Part shown: positions 43,978-52,908 of the stretch, in pieces
How positions within the stretch are numbered: position 1 is the stretch's first letter
Layout: every line of letters starts with the position of its first letter
From: a bacterium
GTDB taxonomy: Bacteria; Vulcanimicrobiota; Xenobia; Xenobiales; JADMJV01
Length of the DNA stretch: 64,000 bases
Reading direction: 5' to 3'
Assembly (NCBI GenBank): GCA_030149525.1
Contig: JASBRJ010000352.1
Coordinates: 1-64,000, forward strand
Translations under genes and position numbers: made by a program
Notes under the pieces: model-generated
Told to the model about the DNA's origin: nothing
Database searches by the model: none
Seen by the model: the letters and a program-made list of their open reading frames with translations, nothing else

Positions 43978-44047
43978 GAGATTGGCCTCCGTTGTTGGTT
44001 TGTGCTGTTGACATGAGAATATTTCGAAGACGTTAAAATATCGTTAT

Positions 44048-44425
44048 TTAATCCCAGGTTCCGTGGGTATCGTATTCTCCTTGAGCCCCGTCGGCTTCAA
44101 ATAGAGTGCCTCTCCAATGTGTGACGGGCCAGAGCAGGCCGTGGCGTTGCAGCAGACTGTTAGGCTTACCCATGCCTTCCAAGCGAAAGGCCCGGGCGAT
44201 GGTGTTGAGCCAGGTTAAGCGATCCGGGTCGGGGATGAGGAGTTCGTCGCCCAGTCGTTGTTCGAACAGCTTGGCGCAATCCTCACGGTGGTAACGAACC
44301 GTCCAAGCGACGCGGGCGAGGTCGCCTTTTTGCATCCATTCCCGGGTTTTGGACTCGATCTCCGCCGGCGTGGGCTTGGCCAGGGTAGGAAGAGTCAGTA
44401 GGAGTATCAGAAGTAGGAGTCTCAT
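44048..44425 (-). CDS. Small secreted protein
   Basis: The 125-aa protein has a signal peptide (LLLLILLLTLPTLAK, cut about 17) and a mature part that is helical and rich in Trp and Arg (REWMQKGDLARVAWTVRY). The end is acidic and glycine-rich (GAQGEYDTHGTWD). No family recognised. Confidence 0.6.
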   Translation of the reverse strand: MRLLLLILLLTLPTLAKPTPAEIESKTREWMQKGDLARVAWTVRYHREDCAKLFEQRLGDELLIPDPDRLTWLNTIARAFRLEGMGKPNSLLQRHGLLWPVTHWRGTLFEADGAQGEYDTHGTWD

Positions 44426-44544
44426 GCCGGACGGCTTCGTCAGTGTTCTGGGGAGAGCCTCGACGGCAAGTTGCCTGTGGTCGCTTGAGAAAGACCGTTT
44501 GTCGAGCTTCGAGGAGGTCTGTGTCCTACTGAGAACACCGGGGC

Positions 44545-45123
44545 GTGAAGATATGTGTATTTTGCGGCTCCAGCATGGGCGCGGCCCCGATCTATCGAGA
44601 AACCGCCGCTACTCTTGCCCGAGCCATCGTGGATAAAGGTTGGTCTCTGGTTTACGGAGGAGGACAGGTTGGTTTGATGGGCGTCGTCGCCAACACGGTG
44701 CTTGAACTCGGTGGGGAGGTCACCGGTGTCATTCCCCGCTTCCTCAACACTCGAGAAGTGGCGCATAACGGAGTGACTCATCTTGAGATCGTCGAGACTA
44801 TGCATGAGCGTAAAGCGCTGATGGAGAAACGCTCGGACGCGTTTGTGGCGCTTCCCGGTGGGTTTGGGACCTATGAGGAATTGATGGAGATTGTCACCTG
44901 GGGGCAGCTGGGACTTCATCGAAAGCCCATCGGAGTTCTCAATGTCCACGGTTTTTACGACCCTCTCCTCGCTCAGGTGGAGAAAGGGATCGAATGCGGT
45001 TTCATTGCCGAACAGTTTCGAGAGTTGCTGGTGAGTTCCGGAGAGGCTTTAGAGTTGGTTGGACTTCTTGAGAACTTCTCTCCCGGAAGCTTTGAGAGGT
45101 TTTTGGACCGAGCTCACAGTTAA
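44545..45123 (+). CDS. LOG-family phosphoribohydrolase
   Basis: Start is GTG 44545. The 192-aa protein matches the LOG (lonely guy)/TIGR00730 family: N-terminal CVFCGSSMG, VYGGGQVGLMG, and the motif LPGGFGTYEELMEIVTW (PGGxGTxxE), which holds the catalytic Glu and nucleotide-binding loop. Family members remove ribose 5-phosphate from nucleoside monophosphates; in plants and some microbes this makes active cytokinins. In most bacteria the physiological substrate is probably AMP or a modified nucleotide. Confidence 0.92.
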   Translation: MKICVFCGSSMGAAPIYRETAATLARAIVDKGWSLVYGGGQVGLMGVVANTVLELGGEVTGVIPRFLNTREVAHNGVTHLEIVETMHERKALMEKRSDAFVALPGGFGTYEELMEIVTWGQLGLHRKPIGVLNVHGFYDPLLAQVEKGIECGFIAEQFRELLVSSGEALELVGLLENFSPGSFERFLDRAHS

Positions 45124-45174
45124 AGCTTGCTTTGAGTTTCGCCCCGGCAGAATTTAACAAATAGGATACGCCCG

Positions 45175-45564
45175 GTGAAGTCTCTTCGTGGGATACTTCG
45201 ATCCATGCAGATACCGTCCAGCCTCTCTTTGACTCACAGAGCCCCTCAATCCGTCAGCAGATCCCCCCGGAAGTCTCAGTTCGGTGTTGTTGAGACTTTG
45301 CTCCCTGGAACAGGCGGTGTCATTCTGGGTGGGACAACTGCCCTTCTCGGCCACGAATTGGGACGACAATATGGACCCAGAGTCGCAAGTTTTCTGATTG
45401 AGCAGGGCGCGCCTTTAGTCGCCAACGGTACCGTCAGCCTGGATTGTGCCCTCAAAGCCCTTCCTTACCTCACCGACCGGGCCACCCAGATGCAGGTGGG
45501 AGCGTTGGCTTTTGGTCTTGCAGGATTTGCGATAGGAGCGGCTCTCTTGTGGCCGCGGGAGTGA
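45175..45564 (+). CDS. Small protein with two hydrophobic segments
   Basis: The 129-aa product (GTG 45175, or ATG 45205 with 119 aa) has a basic Ser/Arg-rich N-terminus and two glycine-rich hydrophobic stretches (VETLLPGTGGVILGGTTALL and VGALAFGLAGFAIGAALL). It could be a small membrane protein. No family recognised. It lies 51 bases after the LOG gene on the same strand. Confidence 0.55.
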   Translation: MKSLRGILRSMQIPSSLSLTHRAPQSVSRSPRKSQFGVVETLLPGTGGVILGGTTALLGHELGRQYGPRVASFLIEQGAPLVANGTVSLDCALKALPYLTDRATQMQVGALAFGLAGFAIGAALLWPRE

Positions 45565-45613
45565 GTCTTGTCCAAACGGTCCTTTGCCCCAGCCCAGGGT
45601 TTCCGCCTCTGAA

Positions 45614-45874
45614 AACCTGATTTCTGATTTGAAATCCCCTCCGGGGAAATCGAGTTTCTGATGGGTTCTCTCAACAAAAATCCGACGCTCTCTTTGTCGG
45701 AAACATGGTATTGGAACGCTCGGTCAAGCAAGTCGCCCAAAATTGACCACTGTTGTCTCCAAATTCCCCGAGCCCTACGACCAGGTCAAGAAGGTCGATC
45801 TCAACCTTGAACTCAAGCAAAATTCCGGCACCAAAACTCTCTCCTGTGTCGTCTCAAGGAGGCCCCAATGGTGA
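45614..45874 (+). pseudogene. Frameshifted remnant of a pseudopilin gene
   Basis: Two frames read on from each other: the first contains GSLNKNPTLSLSETWYWNAR and ends near CCCAAAA at about 45740, where a one-base shift joins LTTVVSKFPEPYDQVKKVDL and runs to a TGA at 45872-45874 that overlaps the next gene's ATG. Stop-start overlap and head-domain-like sequence mark it as the end of a pseudopilin gene coupled to 45868. The N-terminal prepilin helix is missing; its place is taken by GAAATCCCC-type repeat sequence (near 45635) that resembles the terminator at 50266. Confidence 0.55.
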
Positions 45875-46467
45875 ACAATGGGTTTCTCAAACCGAACCGG
45901 ACCGGCTTCACTCTCATCGAGACCATCGTGGTCATGACCCTCTTCGCTGTCGTTCTTTCCATCATGAGTCGTCCGCTCATAACCATTCTCAATTATCCTC
46001 TCAAGGTCCGAAAGGAAAGAACCGACCGTCTCGCAGGGCAGCATGTCTACAGCAGACTCTATCTAGATTTGAGGAACTGCACAGCGGACAAAGTCTGGAA
46101 GAACGACTCGCAGCCGGACGAACTCCTCATTCTCACCTCCTCCCCAGGCGACTATGAAAAGGCGGACTCGCCCGGTCCCGATGTTTACACCCTGTGGAAG
46201 TATTCCGAGAAGGACCACACTTTGTGGCGCAGGCGTTGGACCAAGAGTCAGCTTTCCACCTACGGGCTCCCCATCGTGGACAAAGAGCCCTCCGACAGCG
46301 AGTGGGCCTCTTTCCGAAAAGCTCCTCTCATTCCCAAAGCTCAGTACGTCACCCAGTTTTCCCTGGACACATCCTCTATGGTGAGCTATCACGTCACTTA
46401 CACCATCAAGAATCCCGAACGGAACGGAAAAGCCGAGCACTACAGTCTGGAGGCTGGAACCCTATGA
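45868..46467 (+). CDS. Minor pseudopilin, PulJ-like (third pilin locus)
   Basis: The 199-aa protein has the prepilin signature: leader ending in RTG, then FTLIETIVVMTLFAVVLSIM with Glu-5. The head domain holds tyrosine- and tryptophan-rich strands (YTLWKYSEKDHTLWRRRW). An AGGAGG site precedes the ATG. The ATG overlaps the stop of the frameshifted gene before it, and its own stop (ATGA, 46464-46467) overlaps the start of the split PilX/GspK-like gene. Confidence 0.78.
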   Translation: MVNNGFLKPNRTGFTLIETIVVMTLFAVVLSIMSRPLITILNYPLKVRKERTDRLAGQHVYSRLYLDLRNCTADKVWKNDSQPDELLILTSSPGDYEKADSPGPDVYTLWKYSEKDHTLWRRRWTKSQLSTYGLPIVDKEPSDSEWASFRKAPLIPKAQYVTQFSLDTSSMVSYHVTYTIKNPERNGKAEHYSLEAGTL

Positions 46468-48363
46468 AAAGGCGCGCCCAAAGAGGCAGTTCACTCCTTC
46501 TTTCTTCGCTCATCTTCTCTGTTCTGGACCGCCGCGCATCGGTCTTTGCTTATGGAAATTTTTTGTCCAGGGCCTTCGTCGCAACGAGCGACGATTGCTT
46601 TTATCGGGAATAAATAAATGTGGAGTGCGGAAGCGACGGCGGCCCTGGGGGGGAATTTTCAGCAAAGACTGTTGCGGGGCGGTCCGACGGTGCTTGTTCT
46701 ACTCACGTTCTTCACCTCGCAGACCATCGACATGCGGATGCAGTCTCAGATCCAGAACCTCACCACGACAACCTGGACCGCCCGCACCGCCTTTGACCTC
46801 GCCAGTGAGGCTATCCACCTCGACCGCGACTGGGGAAAAAAGGGCGAATCGCTCCATTGGCAAGACGAGAACGGCTCCTTTGCCAGAATCCGTTTTCGAT
46901 TACCGGAGGGAGCCAAGCCCAGTGAAGCCCCCGAAACAGTCCTCTTTGGAGCCTCGGTACCCGATGACATCAGCGAATGGGACGAGACTTATGACAGCGT
47001 CAATAATCTCGGCGGCACAAGCTCGGCTGTCGGATATGACGGAATCATTGTTCCTCCGAATTCTATCCTCGTTGTTGCGGTAGCTGAATATCGCGGCAAG
47101 AAGCAGGTGGCTTACCAAATCTACAACGGAAGCCCCCAGCCCTATTCCCTTGGTGCCAAGGGCTCCTTGAAGGTCACTGGAAAGACCGTCGTCGCCGGGC
47201 TCGAGTCCCTTGAAAAGGCCGCCGAACTGCCCGCCGACCCCGACCAGGCCGACCAATCGAAATGGCTGGAGGCTGGTTTGGTGTCCAACGCCGATGGGTC
47301 TGACGCCATCGTCCTGGATGGAGACATCGATATCGTCGGCAGCGTGGAAGCCGTCGGCCAAATCCAGCGAGGCTCCCAGGTCAATATTACCGGCGAAGAA
47401 AAACCGGGCTCCAAAAGGCAAGATTTTCCAACCATCAACTTCGACGAATGGGACCCCAAAGGAAACCCCAGCGATCCTAGTGATGACCGGGCTACGCTCG
47501 TCGAGCGCAGTGACTCCACCGTGGCCGATGCCGTCAAGAATCCGCTTTATGGATTTCAGCGGTTCTCCGGTGATGTCCACTTTCCTGATGGCCTGAAGCT
47601 TGATGGGTCTGCGATCTACGTGGATGGTAACGTTACGTTTGATGGGCCTGTTGAGGGGTCTGGAGTCATTATCGCTCGTGGAAATGTTACTCTCAACGCC
47701 GGGGCCAATATGAAGGCCGACGTTATGGCGGCTATTCTGGCCGAAGGCGATCTCACCGTGACCGGCTCTACTGGGGCGCCTTCTACCTTCCAGGGGCTGC
47801 TTTACTCCACCGGCGATCTGACGCTCACCAAATCGAGAACTATTGGGACAGCTATCTCAGCTTCTGATGCTTCGGGCCAGCCCGGGACTTTAAAGGTTGA
47901 GGATTCTTCTGTGATTGCTACGCCGGATACTACGGACTTTCAAGTTGTACTCAAGAAATATGGACCACCGAAAACGGGTGGTCTTGGTGGTTTAGACGCC
48001 AGCGGTGGTTCATCTTCCGGCACAGGATGGGAGCTTCTAGAGCCGAACCCTGCCGATCTTTTGATTAATGATAAGTTTCATTGGAACGCAGCCTATCTCA
48101 AGGTCCGAGTAAAACAGCTTGACGGGTCCTGGAAGATTGTCAATAAGCCAGACGAGGCAATAGCGGCGGGACTTTCCAGCAGCGAACTCACTTTCCTTGA
48201 CAGAGCTTATCAAGCAACGGAAGATACTTGGATTAACAAGAGAGTACCGGAACTGCAGGCTCAATATGATAAAAAACTCGTTGACATCTTGCATTTTGAT
48301 CTCAACGAGTTTCTTAAAGTTTCCAGCCAGCTCAAGGCCCTGAAGATATTTTATGTTGACTAG
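46464..48363 (+). pseudogene. PilX/GspK-like gene split by a MITE-like insertion
   Basis: ATG 46464 opens a frame with the expected N-terminus (RGSSLLLSSLIFSVL), which breaks off at 46525. The natural continuation (LTFFTSQTIDMRMQSQ) resumes at 46701 in the frame read to 48363. Removing bases 46526-46700 joins the two parts in frame and gives an unbroken membrane helix, and about 575 residues similar in build to the intact paralogue at 25415-27394 (for example RDWGKKGES beside NRNWGKGSF). A start inside the insertion (ATG 46618) could still yield a 581-aa product lacking the correct prepilin end. The last 4 bases overlap the convergent gene. Confidence 0.7.
46526..46694. mobile_element. 169-bp MITE-like insertion with target duplication
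   Basis: The segment is flanked by the direct repeat TGTTCT (46520-46525 and 46695-46700). GGACCGCC at its left end (46526-46533) is an inverted repeat of GGCGGTCC at 46678-46685, nine bases from the right end. It encodes nothing. Deletion of one repeat plus the segment restores the host gene's frame, which is good evidence for a real insertion event. The parent transposon is not in the window. Confidence 0.65.
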
Positions 48364-49574
48364 AAACCACAGGTGCCATCTGTGACAGAGGCGGGCGGAG
48401 TGCCGCCTCCACCTACAACAACTACCCCTGAATTGTTATTAACAGCAATCAAGTTATTGTACTCTTCCACCTGAAACGGGCCAGTTGCTCCGGCATTTTG
48501 AGTGAGCCGATAGGTGTCGTCATTGTTATTATTCGCAATATCGTAACAGCTCGTCGACGTACCACCTGCTACAACCTCAAACGTGAAACCGGCTTGATTT
48601 CCACTCATCGTATTACCTGTAATTTGTGCACGTAGGTTACTTCCATCAGAAGTGCCAAATCCGATGGCATTGAAAGCGTTGTTCGTTATTTGGTTGTTTT
48701 GCATGACGGCTACAGCAGTGTCTGCCCCAGACGTCCTAAAATCGATCCCGGCGCCAAGCGCATTGGCTATTGTGTTATTTGAAATGGTCCAGTTGCCACG
48801 AACATTCTGCGCCTGGATTCCGCTGCCCACATTACCGGTCGTCGTATCGATTTGGCAATTTGTGACGGTTCCACCATTCTGGCCATCTCCATCAATAGCG
48901 TCATCCGGCGCATTAGCGATCCTGATATAATCCACCGTATTCCCATCAGCCAAAACAATCGGTCCCGTCAATGTTGGCCTAACCGGAGTCCCCTGAGCCA
49001 AAACAGACCCGGACCCGAGCAGTCGCTGTCCGTTCAGAAGGTTGACCTGGCCGGTATAGCTCCCGGGTCTGACCACAATATCGCTGTTAGCCCCAGCGGC
49101 CGTCACAGCAGCCTGCACGGTCGCAAAGGGCAAACCATTGGTAAAAGATCCCGTCGTATCATTGCCGTTGGTCGCATCCACAAAGAACCCATTCACAGCA
49201 TTGACCGTGATAGTCACAGTACAGGTGACCACACCGCCGGAATTCCCTAGCATATAAGTGAAAGTATCGGTACCGGTAAAGTTCACAGCAGGCGTGTAGG
49301 TAAATGACCCATCCTGAGCCCCGGTCACCGTACCACCCTGAGCACTCGTAGCCTGAAAGGTCAGCGTTGCTCCATTGGGCGTGTCATTGGCCAAAACTCC
49401 ATTTGCCGCAGCAACCGTCAGCGCTGTATTCGAGTTCGCAGTATACGCGTCGTCGACACATACTGGCGCGGATACCCCGATATTGTTGTTGGTCACAACA
49501 AAATTCTCAGAACTTCCACACCCCGTTAAAAACGTGGCTCCAACCAGCAACATCATTGCAAGCGCCTTTTTCAT
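48360..49574 (-). CDS. Lipoprotein with cadherin-like domain and parallel beta-helix
   Basis: The 404-aa protein has a lipobox (FLTGC, Cys19). A bacterial cadherin-like/tandem-95 type domain follows at about 38-128 (VCVDDAYTANSNTALTV, GVLANDTPNGATL, GTDTFTYML). Then comes a right-handed parallel beta-helix (about 130-385) of the DUF1565/NosD type: FVDATNGNDTTGSF, PFATVQAAVTAA, then N-rich turns (ISNNTIANALGAGID, MQNNQITNNAF, ITGNTMSGN). Such helices bind or cleave polysaccharides or serve as adhesins. Asn/Thr content and codon choice differ from the neighbours, so it may have been acquired laterally. Confidence 0.8.
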   Translation of the reverse strand: MKKALAMMLLVGATFLTGCGSSENFVVTNNNIGVSAPVCVDDAYTANSNTALTVAAANGVLANDTPNGATLTFQATSAQGGTVTGAQDGSFTYTPAVNFTGTDTFTYMLGNSGGVVTCTVTITVNAVNGFFVDATNGNDTTGSFTNGLPFATVQAAVTAAGANSDIVVRPGSYTGQVNLLNGQRLLGSGSVLAQGTPVRPTLTGPIVLADGNTVDYIRIANAPDDAIDGDGQNGGTVTNCQIDTTTGNVGSGIQAQNVRGNWTISNNTIANALGAGIDFRTSGADTAVAVMQNNQITNNAFNAIGFGTSDGSNLRAQITGNTMSGNQAGFTFEVVAGGTSTSCYDIANNNNDDTYRLTQNAGATGPFQVEEYNNLIAVNNNSGVVVVGGGGTPPASVTDGTCGF

Positions 49575-49814
49575 CGAATACCATCCTCACGCCAACCAAC
49601 CGGCGGCCAAATAATCTCTAAAGCGGTTTCTAAGGCCTTCATGACGTCCCTGCCGTCCCCACGTCGCGCTTTCATCCGGTCGAGGAGCTCTCCCAAGCAG
49701 CTCTTCCTCTCGTCCACGTATTCACGGGCTCGTTAAAAAAACGGCAATCTCACGTCAATAATCTGGCTACATGCGGGACATATTTAAGTAGGATGTCTTC
49801 CCTACCGTAGAGAT
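49575..49814. other. Intergenic region, nothing recognised
   Basis: About 240 bases between the divergent lipoprotein gene and the small plus-strand genes. I see no strong hairpin, repeat or RNA. Promoters for both directions are expected here. Confidence 0.5.
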
Positions 49815-50045
49815 ATGAAAGTCAATCTCAATTCCCTTAAACCGTATCACCCCAACGACAGCTACTTCCGGCCTCTCGACCCATCCGACGACCGGCTCGA
49901 CCTCCGACTTGATTACGTTTGCCGCTGCGGCTGCCACTACCTCAAGGGCAATATCAAGAAGACGGAACACAGGGCGAGTCCGGATATTGTCTCGTTTTCC
50001 TCGAGCCTCCTTACGTCGCTTAAGCTGATGGAGACAGACTTATGA
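49815..50045 (+). CDS. Small Cys-rich protein
   Basis: The 76-aa protein has a compact CRCGCH motif near residue 37 that could bind a metal. It is otherwise polar, with Pro/Asp-rich N-terminus (YHPNDSYFRPLDPSDDRLDL). Its stop overlaps the ATG of the next gene (ATGA), implying coupled translation. No family recognised. Confidence 0.55.
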   Translation: MKVNLNSLKPYHPNDSYFRPLDPSDDRLDLRLDYVCRCGCHYLKGNIKKTEHRASPDIVSFSSSLLTSLKLMETDL

Positions 50046-50254
50046 CGTCGGAGAGCCTATCCGCAGACGCTGACCTGGCTGAACTTCTCAAGCTCTGGCG
50101 CCGAAAGAGTGAAAACCTGAGCAAGCTGTTTCAGGCTGCCCGGTTGGAACCCGCGGACCGGCGGAAGCTTGAGGATTTGCGGTGTGAACTCCGGAGCATT
50201 TCAGAACTTCTGCTCTTGCTCAATGATCGGATAGACGATGCCTTAGAGGCTTGA
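50042..50254 (+). CDS. Small helical protein
   Basis: The 70-aa product is predicted as two amphipathic helices (DLAELLKLWRRKSENLSKLF, RRKLEDLRCELRSISELLLL), probably a coiled-coil hairpin. It is translationally coupled to the preceding Cys-rich protein and followed by a terminator. The pair could form a small toxin-antitoxin-like or regulatory unit, but no family resemblance supports this. Confidence 0.55.
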   Translation: MTSESLSADADLAELLKLWRRKSENLSKLFQAARLEPADRRKLEDLRCELRSISELLLLLNDRIDDALEA

Positions 50255-50265
50255 ACAAAGATGTG

Positions 50266-50304
50266 AAATCCCCGGCGGGGAAATTTGAGCGCCGGGGATT
50301 TTTT
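50266..50304 (+). terminator. Rho-independent terminator
   Basis: A 12-bp stem (AAATCCCCGGCG with CGCCGGGGATTT) and T run follow the small gene pair. The left arm and loop (GAAATCCCCGGCGGGGAAAT) resemble GAAATCCCCTCCGGGGAAAT near 45635. Confidence 0.85.
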
Positions 50305-50449
50305 CGGTTCCGTGGGCTACTGGCCCGGATTGAGCGTGGGCATCCATTCTTCAAAAAAATAGTGAACAAATTTTCACCATTTTGAAAGGTGTCGAACCAG
50401 CTAACCAAGAAAGACCTCAGAGAAGAAAACATTCGGAGGGGGACTTTTC

Positions 50450-52399
50450 GTGTCGCCAATTTTTCAGGAAGCCCTGGCTAGCTTGGGGCGTTTATCGGCT
50501 GTTCGTCTGGACGAGACGAGCCGTCGGATTCGTAAATCGCTTGCCCAGGCCGAGTGGAAGATGAGTCTGTGTCTTCTTGCCATGGTGCGGACGGGTGGAT
50601 TCAGAGAACTTGGATACGCCACAATTTCCGAGTACGGAGAGAAAGTGTTGAATCTCTCCGGCAAAAAGCTCGGCTGGCTACTCGGCACCGCTCGGGCTCT
50701 GGAGCACCTTCCGCTTTTGTCGGAGGCGTTTAAGAGAGGGGAGATCGGTTGGGGTAAGGTGCGTGCCATTCAGTCTTTGGCAACGCCTGAAACGGAAAGG
50801 CGATGGCTCGACTTTGCCTTGTCCAACCCCACCGAAACGGTTGTCAAGAAAGTGGCCTTGAGCCCGACTCAATGGAAACGGCATCGCGCCCTGGAGGCTT
50901 CCTTGCGCAGAGAGCCCGTGGCCACGGTGGAGGCAGTGGAGGAAGTTCTGAAAACTCGGGCGGAGTTCGCTTCAGAGAATCTCTCTGGCCAGGTGTCGAC
51001 CTCACGGCAGGGCAGGGCCTTCAGTCAAGAGGCGGAGAAGGCTGCTGTTTTCCCGGCGCTGGTCGAGGTCGGGGCGACAAGCTTGAGATCTCAGGGGGAG
51101 CTTGAGGGAGAGACTTCGCGGGCTGGTGAGCTTGTGCTCGAAACTTATCGACCTGATAGAATTCGGCTGGTTGTCGAGTTTACGCCCGACCAATACGCCC
51201 TCTACGAGGCTGCTGAAAAACGGCTGAGGGCGCGAGCCGGGCGGCGAGTGGGCCGAGGCGAGGTCTTAGTTCAATTGGCCGAGAGGGTTTTGGCCGAGGG
51301 CACGGCCCGGTCGCGAGCCCGCCATCAGATCTTGATACACACTTGTGAGAACTGTCGAAACGCCTGGTACGAGACCGATCAGGGCGTGCATCCGGTGGGG
51401 AGGGAGGTCTTGGAGAAGGCTCGCGAGGAGTCCAGTCCCTTGAGGGTCGACCCGCTTCCCGAGAATGAAGCGCTCCCTATCATCTCTGAAGCAACCATCC
51501 GTCAGTCGAGGTCACTTTTCGTTGAGAGCGATGGAGAGTCTCAACGTGGAGCCTATGGCGTTTCGGAGGGGCTCCGCGATTCCAGCAGTGACTTGAGCCC
51601 ATCCACAGAGGCCGACCCCGGCTCAAGAGATGAGCGAGCTTTGCCACCAATTCCCCCGGGGGAAAACAGCTGGCCGAGGAGGAGTGCAGGCTCGGAGATT
51701 AGCGAGTCGAGCAGAGGTCGTCCACGCTCAGAGGCTAGGCCGCCGAGTAGAGTTCCGGGTGCAGGGAGCGGCCCGCCGAGCAGAGACACAGGCGTAGAAG
51801 ATAGCTCGCCGAGCGGATTTCCGGGCTCAGAGGCCCTTCTGCCGAGCAGAGGTCCTGGCTCAGAAGATGGCTCGCCGAGCGGAGGTCCGGGCGCAGAGGC
51901 CGGTCTGCCGAGCGGGGGCACAGGCTCAGAGGAAAGCTCGCCGAGCGGAGTTCCGGGCGCAGGGGTCGGTCTGCCGAGCGGGGGCACAGGCTCAGAGGCT
52001 AGGCCACTGAGCGGAGTTCCTGGCGCAGAGAGCGGCCCGCCGAGCGGAGTTCCGGGCGCAGGGGCCGGTCTGCCGATCGGGGGCACAGGCTCAGAAGATA
52101 GCCCGCCGAGCAAAAGCACCGGCCGAGAATACATCCCCAACGCAACGCTCCGTGCACTCTTTGCCAGGGCGAGTAACTGCTGTGAACGATGCCGTGCGAG
52201 GTCGGCCCATCTTCAGGTGCACCATGTTGTTCCCGTGAGCGAAGGCGGCGGGAATCATCTGGAGCAACTCAGGCTTTACTGCAGAGCTTGCCATACACTA
52301 CATCACGAAAAAGACTTTCAAGAAAAGCCCGGTTGGCGTCGGGCTCGGGATGCCGCTACAGCCGAGGTTGGGGGGGAGGTGGGCTTGGGACGTTGTTGA
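50450..52399 (+). CDS. HNH nuclease-like protein with 11-residue tandem repeats
   Basis: The start is GTG 50450, with GGAGG at good spacing. The 649-aa protein has an N-terminal helical domain like that of DUF222-type HNH proteins (YATISEYGEKVLNLSGKKLG, PLLSEAFKRGEIGWGKVRAI). A middle domain with a CENCRNAW zinc-like motif (about 300) follows, then a low-complexity repeat region (about 428-560) and a C-terminal HNH domain (CCERCRARSAHLQVHHVVP, then CRACHTLHH). The HNH core has the expected Cys pairs and His. These proteins are common, often multi-copy; nuclease activity is expected but the target is unknown. Confidence 0.82.
   Translation: MSPIFQEALASLGRLSAVRLDETSRRIRKSLAQAEWKMSLCLLAMVRTGGFRELGYATISEYGEKVLNLSGKKLGWLLGTARALEHLPLLSEAFKRGEIGWGKVRAIQSLATPETERRWLDFALSNPTETVVKKVALSPTQWKRHRALEASLRREPVATVEAVEEVLKTRAEFASENLSGQVSTSRQGRAFSQEAEKAAVFPALVEVGATSLRSQGELEGETSRAGELVLETYRPDRIRLVVEFTPDQYALYEAAEKRLRARAGRRVGRGEVLVQLAERVLAEGTARSRARHQILIHTCENCRNAWYETDQGVHPVGREVLEKAREESSPLRVDPLPENEALPIISEATIRQSRSLFVESDGESQRGAYGVSEGLRDSSSDLSPSTEADPGSRDERALPPIPPGENSWPRRSAGSEISESSRGRPRSEARPPSRVPGAGSGPPSRDTGVEDSSPSGFPGSEALLPSRGPGSEDGSPSGGPGAEAGLPSGGTGSEESSPSGVPGAGVGLPSGGTGSEARPLSGVPGAESGPPSGVPGAGAGLPIGGTGSEDSPPSKSTGREYIPNATLRALFARASNCCERCRARSAHLQVHHVVPVSEGGGNHLEQLRLYCRACHTLHHEKDFQEKPGWRRARDAATAEVGGEVGLGRC
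51730..52130 (+). repeat. 33-bp tandem repeats inside the HNH gene
   Basis: About 12 imperfect copies of an 11-codon unit encode variants of LPSGGTGSEES and PSGVPGAGVG. Unit length is a multiple of three, so copy number can change without frameshift. The minus strand is open for 195 codons across this region only because of the repeats. Confidence 0.8.
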
Positions 52400-52650
52400 G
52401 CAACAAATGCTCCGTCAATGCTTGGAGTTCGGGTTGAGAGTGGGGTTTTGTAGCACTTGCTGGCTTACGGCCGCAATTCTATTCGAATCGGGTTAAGGGT
52501 GCATGTCGGGAATACGCAGCCGAAAAACGATGAGGACAGAATTGATGACTGGCCGCTCACGACCCGAGTTTTTGAAGATTGACGGAGTACTTGGAATGAC
52601 GAGACATTTTCCGGTTGGGCATTCAGGCTTCTTCCCACCCGGCTAGTGCA
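52400..52650. other. Intergenic stretch, nothing recognised
   Basis: 250 bases after the HNH gene hold no gene with start signals and no strong terminator hairpin that I could find. Confidence 0.45.
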
Positions 52651-52809
52651 TTAGGCAGCCGTCCCGCCCCTTGCTGTAACTTCCGATGAAGAGGGGGCGT
52701 CTTGTCGCCCGTGCTCCAGCTCGGTGTGTACATCCTCATGAGAGAGTTGGAACAAAGGTTCGAAGTCCAGTGTCTTACGAATCTCGTTGAAAATATGAAC
52801 GATAAGCAT
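52651..52809 (-). CDS. Small 52-aa protein
   Basis: ATG 52809 is preceded by AAGGAG at ideal distance, the best support for a real gene. The N-terminal half is helical and hydrophobic (MLIVHIFNEIRKTLDFEPLF); the C-terminal half is polar (DAPSSSEVTARGGTAA). It lies downstream of the calpain-like gene on the same strand, about 100 bases away. No family recognised. Confidence 0.55.
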   Translation of the reverse strand: MLIVHIFNEIRKTLDFEPLFQLSHEDVHTELEHGRQDAPSSSEVTARGGTAA

Positions 52810-52908
52810 GATAACTCCTTAGCGCCCCGACACTTTCTTTGACGGATCATACTACGATCTGGATTCAAAACAATGACCCGAACGGGTGACGTAGCGGCTT
52901 CACGCGTC

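Noticed and set aside
45753-46157. 134-codon plus-strand frame
   Set aside because: Out of phase with the pseudopilin at 45868, which carries the prepilin motif; low-complexity Ser/Arg composition typical of a shadow frame.
51730-52130. CRISPR array
   Set aside because: Repeats are contiguous, in frame, imperfect and have no spacers.
51553-52140. 195-codon minus-strand frame rich in Pro, Leu and Gly
   Set aside because: It exists only because the 33-bp repeats of the HNH gene keep the opposite strand open; no start signal.
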